64,000 nucleotides of DNA, taken from NCBI GenBank assembly GCA_964019425.1, contig OZ025855.1, positions 186,001-250,000 on the forward strand, read 5' to 3'. Origin of the DNA: Flectonema sp. DT1601. Lineage: Eukaryota > Euglenozoa > Diplonemea > Diplonemida > Diplonemidae. Positions 56,716-64,000 of this stretch are shown piece by piece. Each line of letters begins with the position of its first letter. Positions within the stretch are counted from its first letter, which is position 1. Under the pieces are notes generated by a model that saw only the letters and a list, made by a program, of their open reading frames with translations, was not told the origin of the DNA and made no database searches. Both the position numbers and the translations under genes were made by a program.

Positions 56716-56875
56716 AAATAATAAAATAAATATAATCTCTCTAAAACAAAATTATACGACCAGCAGAAGGTACGCTACACTTCAACTAGCTTAAGAAAAA
56801 ATCCTGTAGGAATGAATACAACGAAATAACAATCCCAGGTAAAAAAAATATAACATAATTTTGAATAGTCCTTTG
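55561..56875. other. Gene-poor spacer
   Basis: Homopolymers at 55760, 55900, 56186, 56328 and 56683-56712, plus the hairpin element copy at 55784. Short open frames here are tract-derived. Confidence 0.55.
55784..55894. repeat. MITE-like hairpin element, copy 3
   Basis: 111 bp from CCATTCAGATAAGCCTTATA to TTAATCTGAACAG. The ends are inverted and match copies 1 and 4. The centre (GATCACAGACAGTGATATTA) is longer than in the other copies. Confidence 0.6.
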
Positions 56876-59800
56876 TTAGTTAACAGTTCCTCTAACAGCA
56901 GGTCTATGCACAGACTGAACTGTTTGCTTAGATTTCGATGCAGACCACTGACGAGCCTCATAAGATAACATCGCTGTTTGTACCTGAGGAGGTTTATAAG
57001 ATCCATGACTACTATTACTGTGACCCTGCATATAACTAACTGGACTGTGAACTGGACTGTGAGGGATTCTCTTAGGTGGGCTATGAGATGATGAGTTCGA
57101 TCCCCTTCTCATCCCTTTATTTGGATCATTAAACCCATAAAGCTTATCAGTATTACCATTTGGGAATGGTGCATATGAACTAACACTACTTTCAGTATCT
57201 AATCCTACACCAACAGGCTGAACATCAATTGATCTTCGAGCTACTTTGTAAGGTAATTGCTTTTTAGGTTTTGGATGTTGTACAGGTGGAGTGTATGTCG
57301 GAACAACCTGTGGTGGTGGTTGAGGATTTGATTTCGGTTTTTTGTATCCTTTATATCCTTCAGGTATATCCCACGTGCTCTCACCTGTTGTATTATTGTA
57401 GTAGTACCTCTTCTTGGTATCGTCATCGCTGAAACTCTCCCATCCCTCATTCTTTACCTCCGTCTCAACCACTTTCTCTTTCTTTGCTTCCTTCTTCTCT
57501 TCCTTTTTCGTTTCCAGAATATCCTCAGTAAGAAATATTTCGTCTTCTTTAGGTCTTCTGTCAGTGCTTTTCTTTTCTTCTGCTTCCTGTTTAGCGTGAA
57601 ATGTTTTATTTGATGAGTGCAAAGGCAATGATGACGTAATACTCTACATACATTGTCAATAGGTTTTATACCGCTTTGCTTAGCCCAACTAATGAACTGG
57701 CGTGGAATCTCTTTAAGGGTTTCTCTTTGTAACTGTTGAGTTGTTTTAATTATTTTATTTTTTTGGAAAAAATAATATTAATAAGGGCAATGGCCCAAAA
57801 TACCCCACTTTTTTTGCAAATGGCCCAAAATACCCCAAAGTGGCCCAAAATACCCCAAAATGGCCCAAAATACCCCAAAGTGGCCCAAAATACTCCAAAG
57901 TGGCCCAAAATACCCCAAAGTGGCCCAAAATACCCCAAAATACCCCAAAATACACCGAACCTCGGGCTTTGAACTTGTAAGTCAATTTGTGTACAGGAAG
58001 GCTCCCACAGGTTCAATTTATTCGGATTTATAACAACTTTCTCCTCAGCTAGTTCCTCAAAAAATGTCATCAGCAACCGAGAATTTTGACCTGTCTAATT
58101 CAGAATACAGCGATTCTAATTCAGAATACAGTGATTCTAATTCAGAATGCAGCGATTCTGAATCGGCTAACTCCTCCTACTTCTCTCACTCCCACTCCTC
58201 CCAGTCTTCCTCGCTGCCTGAGGGTATTCAAGAGTGGCAGGATGAGGTTTTCAGCAGCAAGCGAGGGTGGGAAACGGCAGTGCGCCATTGTGAGACCCAG
58301 CGGGGTAAGGGGTTAAGAGCGAAGCAGAGCGACAGAACCCGCGCGCAGCTGATATGCGCTGACAAGAAGTGCAAGTTTTCTGCACATGCACGGGCGGGGA
58401 GGGACGGGTGGACAACTACCTCGTCCAACCCGCATCATAATTGCGGAAAAAGCCAGGCCAGCATTTCCTCGAAGTGCTTGGCAGAAATCTTGCGGTCAGT
58501 AGCCGTAAGCTTCACTGTGAAGTCGGTGACAAAGCTGGCAAAAAAGGTGTGTGGCGTAAGGGTAGGAAGAAAGGTGGCACGAAATACTTTGAACCACCTG
58601 CTGGGTTCCATGAAGCCAGAGGTAGCAATCACAAAGATTGCTGCCTGGATGAGGGCTGTGGAGGACGCGGACTGTGAAAGCCGCACCATGTTGAGAGTCG
58701 ACGAAGACGGTCGATTCAATAAGGCGGCGTGGTCCTTCGGACACTCTCGCAGAGGAGCGAAATTTCTTCGCTCCGTGTTCGCCTTCGACGCGACACACCT
58801 GTCAGGAAAGTACAAGGGTGTTTTGTACGTCTCCGTTGGCGTTGATGCCAACAGCCACTTGTTTCCACTGATATTTATGATATCGGAGGGAAATGAAAAC
58901 AAGGACGGGTGGTCCACTTTTGTGAAGCTGCACAAAGATTGGATTGGAAACTCAGTGTTTCGTACAGGTGTCGTTAGTATTTCTGACAAGTTCAAGGGCG
59001 TGTCAAATGTGTTTTCACGACTGGCAACGACACACTGTCTTTGCACTGCCCACATGGGCAGAAACGTATTAAAGCTGCACGGCAAGGCAGCATTCTTGGT
59101 GTACAAGCAATTAGTACATGCAAGATCCACTGCTAAAGCCAAAGAGTTGCTTAAAGAGCTTAAGAAAATCTCCAAGCGTGCAGCTGACTATGTGTCTGCA
59201 CAAGAACTAGGTACCTTTTGCCAAGCCCACATTCCCCACCCCCGCTGCGGTCACACAACGAGCAATATAGCCGAGTCTCTGAACGCGGTCCTAGTCCCCC
59301 TTCGGGGTTTAAACTATATTGACCTGATGGAGGGAACTCGCAGACACGCTCTGCACAAAGCAGTGACGAGAATGGAGGAGTTTGCTGCAGAGGTAGAAGG
59401 TTGTAGCAAGCTGCGATCCCTTGCCCCTGTCAAGCGGGTACGCAGCAGCTTGAAGGCGAACTACGCTACGGCACGGAAGGACCACATGGCGACTAGGGTA
59501 AGGGAGGGGGTGTATGAGGTGGAGGATGGGGAGTGGAGATGGACTGCAGATCTCAACGAATTGAGCTGCACATGCAGCACTTTCCAAGAGTACGGTGTTC
59601 CGTGCTCACATGCTATGTCCGCCATTGAGCAGTTTAGTGATCGGGAGCCGTTGGATGCGGCCTACAGTTTCGTAAATCAGAAATTGTGGGCAAAAACAGC
59701 AGCAAAGGTGTACACCTATCCTGTCCCAACCTTGGGGCTCGGACTTCCTGAGCTGGAAGCGGATGAAACAAAACCTCCTCTAGTAAAGAGATCCATAGGT

Positions 59801-62800
59801 CGCTCAAGGGTAAAACGGCTGCGAGTTTATGGTGAACGCGAAATAACTAAGTCTCACCGTGAAACGGCGAAAGAGGCAGAAAAGAATAAAAAGAAAACGA
59901 AGAGAGAGAAAGAAAAGAAGAAAAAGAAGAGAAAGAAGAAGAAAGAAAACGAGAAAAAAAAGCGCAAGGGTGCTGACAAGGCAAGGAAGAGACAGAAGAA
60001 AGAATAAGAAAAAACATGAATACTTATCACTTTTTTATTTAGTTTTGTGTAACCACAATGAATCAACCCTTTTAAGAAAATTTGGATCACAATTATCACT
60101 CTTGTTATTTTAAATTACAACAAATCTTATGCTTAGCCCTTCCCTTTCAACAGGACGATGATAAATCATCGAGAAGCTCTGGCTGGCTGAGTGTGTCCGA
60201 GGTGAGTAACGACATGTGAAAAAAGTTGGAGGAATTGCTTGTTTGTTGGGTTATGTTTGTAGCAGCTTCACGGTGACGGCGGCCTTACTGAGAATTATCC
60301 CTGGTTGTTATGTGTTGAAAGCTACAGGTTATGGCGTCAAAATAACACTCGCGTGGGTGGTTGCTCTCTTCGGAAAGCATAACTTCAGACCCGTCAATTC
60401 GCGGCGCTTATATCTGCACACATTAATTAGTTGAACGAGTTCAAGTCACTTCCCTGCATAGCAGATCCGTGTCCTCTGTACTAACGCTATACTAAGTGTG
60501 ACTGTGGCTGATGCACGTAATGATTGGGTTCTTTAAGTACTCAGGACTGGTTGCTTGCTAATGTGAATGCTGACGTTCGAACTGCCTCGACTTTCGAGTA
60601 ATTTTCTTGGCTTGTGTACAATCCCGACTGAAGTGAGTGAGATGAAGAAAATTGGAGAATTGCTTGTTTCTTGGGTTATGTTTGTTCACGGTGACGGCGG
60701 CCTTACTGAGAATTATCCCTGGCTAAGTGTGACAGTAAATTTGGCCAGGTTTTGGACCACTTCGGGGTATTTTGGGCCATTTTGGGGTATTTTGGGCCAC
60801 TTTGGGGTATTTTGGGCCACTTTGGGGTATTTTGGGCCACTTTGGGGTATTTTGGGCCACTTTGGGGTATTTTGGGCCACTTTGGGGTATTTTGGGCCAC
60901 TTTGGGGTATTTTGGGCCACTTTGGGGTATTTTGGGCCACTTTGGGGTATTTTGGGCCACTTCGGGGTATTTTGGGCCACTTTGGGGTATTTTGGGCCAC
61001 CAGGTGGGGTATTTTGGGCCATAACCCTATTAATAATAATAATAATGACGATAAAAACATACAGCAGCAGGGTTGTGTTCATATTCCCTGAACGGGACGA
61101 ATCCGACGATGTCTCTGACCATGAGTTTTTTATCAGAAGAGCGTAAGGGTTTTTCGTCAGCACTGAGAGCTTCCATTTCATCGAAGTTACCACCACCAAC
61201 ACCAATAATGACAATGGAGATAGGTTCGTCTGAAGAATCAACAATCATATCAGTAGTAGCCTGTATGTCACAACAATTACCATCTGTGATGATTAAGACA
61301 ATTTGGTATTGGTCTTTCCTACCTGATACCATTTGATAGACCTGTATTGGATTTATTAAGTGAGTTGTTCCGTTTTAATGATTCTTACTAACAATATACA
61401 TACCTTTCCAAGACAAGGAGCGAAGTGAGTTGGTTCAGCTGGAACAATTCTCTCTTGTAAACAAGACCAATAAGCATCGATAAGTCCCTCAGCTTTTTCA
61501 ACAACTACTTTCATGGCGTCACCAGTAACAGGAAAGATTTGATTAACAGGTGGACCAGAGTCTTTCTTGTCTTTCTCTTTGTTGTAGGCATACGAATCGT
61601 CATTTTTATTGCGAGCTCCAAAACCATAAAAAGGAAACTGTTGATCTTTGTCGTAGTTACCAAGTACTCCAACAACAGCTCTCAAGGCTTTAATATATTC
61701 ATTGTCACGTTTATCATCTGTGATATAATGCAAGGACGTTGGATCATGAAGTTCACCATTACTCATACTAAAGTCTACACAGACTGTAAGGTTAATCTCA
61801 AACCCAGATCGGACAAACTCTAGGAAGGAGTGACTCACGTCAATACCGATCTTATTTATTTGCAGAATTCCACTTTTCTGGTATTGTATTTTTTGTATTG
61901 TCGGGTGTTTGAATCCGAGTTTGTTCGGTGCGATAGATTTTCCTAATTTCTTCTTTCGCTTACCCCTGTAATTATGATTAAATAATTCAATTCCATCTTG
62001 TACTCTCGATAACAGAGTAGCAAGGGTTTGCTTTGTTTGTCCGATGAGTTGATGATTTCCGTTGTTTTCGTAATCCCATACTTCAAGAAGGATCCACGCA
62101 TTGAAATCAGATTTACAAAAACGTTCGAGAGAAACAACAAATGTCTTCCATTCACACTGAAGAACACTTTCGTAATATTCAGTCTTGTGAATGGGTTGGA
62201 ACTGTCCATCAACAATACGTGAGATTACTAAGAACGGATCCGATCCACCAGCACCAAATAAATTCTTAGCTTCGAGACTGTGACAAGACACTTCCATTGA
62301 AACCTCATACTTTGGTCCTTCTTGTTGTTCTAATTCTTCAGCTGTCACTGTTAAGAAACCAACTTGTTGTTGTTGAGGAGTAGCCGCTTCCTCATTTTCA
62401 TCATTATTTTTACTTGCATGTTTTCCTCTTCTACCAGCCAGTTGAAGCGGTTTCCTTACATTTTGATGAGTAACAATTCGTAGTATTTCTACGTGATACG
62501 GAGCCTTAGCACGTGAGTTTATAATATCTACGAGCTTTGCTCTTCCTGTTCCGATTTCTACCGGATCTCGTTCATGATGTCCGTGTCTAGTCGGCTCATC
62601 GTATATTTTAAATGTAATGTATTGCTCTGAACTAAACTGAAATGTCGTTGCTACAGTTTTGACAAAGTGAGGGTTGGTGTCACGGAATTTTGTTTCCGTC
62701 TTTCCAATAAATTTCATATTTTCACCAGCCTCGTCAGTTTCATACGCCGCAACATATGGATTTATTGAATGCAAAGCCACACCTCCCGATGCTCCGATCC

Positions 62801-62984
62801 TCCCTAGCTGACCATAAGTATTAATCGGCTTTAATCCACGACACTTAATGAGCAGCTGAACCATCGAACTTTTCTCATCTTCAGCACCTTCTAACTCTCT
62901 TAACATGCATTCTAGATCTCCTCTTGCCTGATCTTCTTCGTGGTTAAGAGCTTCATTGTTGCCTGAAGAACAGCAAGATCCCAT
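56876..62984 (-). CDS. Copine with a C-terminal WW domain, intron carrying a transposon
   Basis: Four exons: 61404..62984, 61063..61341, 57652..57732 and 56876..57586. All junctions are phase 0 with GTATGT donors, giving 883 residues. MGSCCSSG at the start fits myristoylation and palmitoylation. Two C2 domains follow (~30-190 and ~215-350), then the copine VWA-like domain (~380-645) with MIDAS motif DFSMS, LIITDG, VRDIVGFVPFREYE and, across the third junction, NPAALQRETLKEIPRQF. That last segment is the standard end of a copine core and proves that exons 2 and 3 belong together although 3.3 kb apart. Exon 4 adds a Lys/Glu-rich linker and a WW domain (~694-725, GWESFSDDDTKKRYYYNN and STWDIP), then a Ser/Pro/His-rich tail. 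Copines are calcium-dependent membrane-binding proteins. A WW domain on a copine is unusual to my knowledge. Confidence 0.9.
57776..57784. repeat. Target-site duplication, left copy
   Basis: TATTAATAA immediately before the element's first GGG. It is identical to 61028-61036. Nine bases is the typical length for Mutator-like elements. Confidence 0.93.
57785..57958 (+). repeat. Left terminal repeat array of the MULE
   Basis: Seven units of a 20-bp repeat (TGGCCCAAAATACCCCAAAG), the first separated from the rest by a short T-rich insert, the last degraded. It is the reverse complement of the right array. Repeated subterminal motifs of this kind are usually transposase binding sites. Confidence 0.92.
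58064..60007 (+). CDS. MULE transposase with SWIM zinc finger
   Basis: A 647-residue uninterrupted frame, the only real plus-strand gene. The N-terminus is Ser/Asp-rich with a repeated NSEYSDS motif. A MuDR-type zinc-binding stretch around C98-C127 contains NPHHNC. The DDE catalytic residues read as Asp242 (FDATHLSG), Asp308 (VSISDKFKGV) and Glu404 (TTSNIAESLN, the classic MULE signature). The SWIM finger is Cys502-x-Cys504 ... Cys514-x-His516 (CTCSTFQEYGVPCSH). The C-terminus is an extremely Lys-rich tail, probably nuclear targeting and DNA binding. The gene is clearly GC-richer than its surroundings, which suggests recent arrival. Its product cuts and pastes the element by binding the terminal repeats. 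Confidence 0.95.
   Translation: MSSATENFDLSNSEYSDSNSEYSDSNSECSDSESANSSYFSHSHSSQSSSLPEGIQEWQDEVFSSKRGWETAVRHCETQRGKGLRAKQSDRTRAQLICADKKCKFSAHARAGRDGWTTTSSNPHHNCGKSQASISSKCLAEILRSVAVSFTVKSVTKLAKKVCGVRVGRKVARNTLNHLLGSMKPEVAITKIAAWMRAVEDADCESRTMLRVDEDGRFNKAAWSFGHSRRGAKFLRSVFAFDATHLSGKYKGVLYVSVGVDANSHLFPLIFMISEGNENKDGWSTFVKLHKDWIGNSVFRTGVVSISDKFKGVSNVFSRLATTHCLCTAHMGRNVLKLHGKAAFLVYKQLVHARSTAKAKELLKELKKISKRAADYVSAQELGTFCQAHIPHPRCGHTTSNIAESLNAVLVPLRGLNYIDLMEGTRRHALHKAVTRMEEFAAEVEGCSKLRSLAPVKRVRSSLKANYATARKDHMATRVREGVYEVEDGEWRWTADLNELSCTCSTFQEYGVPCSHAMSAIEQFSDREPLDAAYSFVNQKLWAKTAAKVYTYPVPTLGLGLPELEADETKPPLVKRSIGRSRVKRLRVYGEREITKSHRETAKEAEKNKKKTKREKEKKKKKRKKKKENEKKKRKGADKARKRQKKE
60008..60763. other. 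Non-coding 3' part of the MULE with an internal duplication
   Basis: Between the transposase and the right array. Two copies of a ~95-bp segment (60203-60305 and 60633-60725) share GAATTGCTTGTTT, TGGGTTATGTTTGT and CACGGTGACGGCGGCCTTAC, spaced ~430 bp. No second gene is evident. Confidence 0.7.
60764..61027 (-). repeat. Right terminal repeat array of the MULE
   Basis: About 13 units of the 20-bp repeat (GGTATTTTGGGCCACTTTGG phase), nearly perfect, in inverse orientation to the left array. It ends GGGGTATTTTGGGCCATAACCC. Unit uniformity points to recent amplification or conversion. Confidence 0.93.
61028..61036. repeat. Target-site duplication, right copy
   Basis: TATTAATAA directly after the terminal CCC, identical to 57776-57784. 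Confidence 0.93.
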
Positions 62985-63826
62985 TTGTTACTGCGCTAAT
63001 AGTGTTATCTAATTACTTGAGCAGCGCATCTGTGTGGGATACTGTAAAAACAAATAACATGTATGAGAATAGTAATTGCAACGTTTTTTGTTAGCGAATC
63101 TCTACTCATTTGTGAAGTGTGTTCTGCGAGAATATAAATATAATGAAATCAATAAAACTATAATGGGTTCGCATATTGAGGAAAATTAAATAAATAATTG
63201 ATGTCTGATAGTTAGACAACAAAAGTCGATGAGAGGCTTGCCTACCAGCTGTTCCGAGTGAGAAGGGAAGGCCCGGAACATCTTGTCTGCTGGAGGCGGA
63301 TCAAACGAGGGAGTTTCTACAATCCAGGGTGTGCGCTCTTAGGAAGAGGAAGAAAGGAAAACAATAAAAATGATTTCAGAGCAATCTAGGTTTGTAGATA
63401 CTATAAAAGAACGAAATAAAAAAAAAGAAAACAAGGTTAATATGAATCGTTTGAAGAAATACATTAAAAAGTATAACAGTCGTTATCGCTGATTATTATC
63501 TGCGAGTTTAATTAAATTCTTATTTCGTTTTCTTTTTTTTAAAAAAGATTTTGCTCTCAATTAAATGTCAAATAGCAATCTGCCACTTTGTTGACCTCGT
63601 CCATACCAGACGGAGGAAATTAGCCGATTTCATTAAACAAGCAAAGAATATTATCTTTTTTTTTTCTTTTTTTTGAAAAAGATAGCTGCAATTATCACAC
63701 TTGTGATTACAACTATGGCAGATAGAATAAATAGAATTCATCTTTTCAGAATTAAAAGGGACAGTTGTGTTGAAAAAATGAAAACATCAGGAGAGTGGCT
63801 CTCCCTAAGCTTCCTCTATTCGATGA
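62985..63826. other. Spacer between the partial membrane-protein gene and the copine
   Basis: Mostly AT-rich, with a TTTTTACAG acceptor-like site about 50 bases before the copine ATG. It includes one conspicuously GC-rich patch at about 63235-63337, treated separately. T tracts occur near 63535 and 63655. Confidence 0.5.
63186..63335 (-). CDS. Candidate small exon in a GC-rich patch
   Basis: After CTTCCTAAGAG a phase-0 frame of 49 codons reads RTPWIVETPSFDPPPADKMF, then RAFPSHSEQLVGKPLI, to TAA at 63186; a possible donor (CTG|GTAGGC) follows the SEQL codons. The patch is far GC-richer than its flanks. The same bases also fold well as RNA on either strand (GCCT/AGGC, CCAGC/GCTGG, GTTCCG/CGGAAC). 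I cannot decide between an exon of an unresolved gene, a 5' exon of the copine locus and a structured RNA. Confidence 0.3.
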   Translation of the reverse strand, partial: RTPWIVETPSFDPPPADKMFRAFPSHSEQLVGKPLIDFCCLTIRHQLFI

Positions 63827-64000
63827 CTACTGCTCATCAGGAGAGTTGTCAACTTCCTTCTTGTCTTCCACTTGTGGTGCGGATAGACTTCCACTCACCA
63901 CAAGAATAATAATGTTAACAATTGAAGCAACAACACCAATTACAAGGAATGGAATAGCGTAGTTTAGGTCAAAGAAGTCTGCGATCTTCAAGTCGAACAC
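63827..64000 (-). CDS. C-terminal exon of a membrane protein (cut by window edge)
   Basis: The last 57 codons of a gene that continues beyond the window. The frame opens VFDLKIADFFDLNYAIPFLV, crosses one clear membrane segment (about AIPFLVIGVVASIVNIIILVV) and ends with a short acidic tail, EDKKEVDNSPDEQ, and TAG at 63827. This is a type I-like tail anchor or last transmembrane helix with a cytosolic acidic end. The family cannot be identified from this piece. The strand matches all other host genes. Confidence 0.65.
   Translation of the reverse strand: MFDLKIADFFDLNYAIPFLVIGVVASIVNIIILVVSGSLSAPQVEDKKEVDNSPDEQ

Larger units (their letters stand above)
57785..61027 (+). mobile_element. Mutator-like DNA transposon (MULE), apparently intact
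   Basis: A 3243-bp element with inverted ends. The left starts GGGCAATGGCCCAAAATACC; the right, read inward on the other strand, starts GGGTTATGGCCCAAAATACC. It is flanked by perfect 9-bp duplications. Both ends consist of tandem 20-bp units containing TGGCCCAAAATACCCC, about 7 on the left and 13 on the right, in opposite orientation. One intact transposase gene (58064-60007) lies inside. The element sits in the third copine intron, antisense to the gene. Excising it with one target copy leaves a 78-bp intron, a normal local length. The perfect duplication and the open transposase imply recent insertion. Confidence 0.95.

Noticed and set aside
58435-59175. 246-codon frame antisense to the transposase
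   Set aside because: It is a shadow of the GC-rich transposase codons, with no domain and no upstream signals.
60703-61060. Repeat proteins rich in GILGHFGVFW or PKWPKIPQ
   Set aside because: They are readings of the 20-bp terminal repeat array of the transposon in several frames at once.
61030-61332. Separate von Willebrand A-domain gene
   Set aside because: It continues the copine in phase across a 62-bp GTATGT...TACAG intron.

Overview
The window is nuclear DNA of a unicellular eukaryote. It has GT-AG spliceosomal introns and the standard code, with TAA, TAG and TGA all used as stops. Its genes are purely eukaryotic (elongin B, Mediator MED10, exportin-T, copine, OXA1, HSCB). CFAP61 and CEP41 show that the organism builds cilia, and OXA1 plus HSCB show an aerobic-type mitochondrion with Fe-S cluster assembly. 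Intergenic DNA is AT-rich and packed with long A or T homopolymers. I cannot name the clade.

Every host gene I can support lies on the minus strand. The only plus-strand gene is the transposase of an inserted DNA transposon. Most start codons have a splice-acceptor-like AG shortly upstream, often AACAG. The same consensus is used by the cis-introns, so directional gene clusters with 5' leader splicing are possible. I resolved 14 introns inside coding sequences by matching donors, acceptors and reading frame. Thirteen are phase 0, eight have a GTATGT donor, and nearly all lie in the 3' part of the gene.

Layout: 1.7-9.9 kb holds a dual-specificity phosphatase, elongin B, a secreted YbjN-like protein whose 3.2-kb intron is filled by a 129-bp satellite, a poly-Q protein, an ER-lumen SAM-like protein ending in KDEL, and MED10. 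10.3-18.9 kb encodes one 2779-residue protein with coiled coils, DG-type repeats, a C2-like domain and ten annexin-like repeats. 18.9-27.3 kb is a gene-poor homopolymer tract. 27.3-32.6 kb holds a degenerate CAP-domain protein and a VASt lipid-transfer-like membrane protein. 33.8-45.6 kb is a compact run of CEP41, HSCB, CFAP61, exportin-T and OXA1. 46.9-55.6 kb has a PhyH-type dioxygenase, a small unknown gene and a 2000-residue ankyrin protein. 56.9-63.0 kb is a copine with a C-terminal WW domain. One of its introns carries an apparently intact 3.24-kb Mutator-like element with 20-bp tandem repeats as terminal inverted repeats and a perfect 9-bp target duplication. The window ends inside a membrane-protein gene.

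Other repeats are a short hairpin (MITE-like) family with four copies, a ~120-bp repeat present twice (once in the OXA1 intron), and an isolated 79-bp stretch matching eukaryotic 18S rRNA between exportin-T and OXA1.
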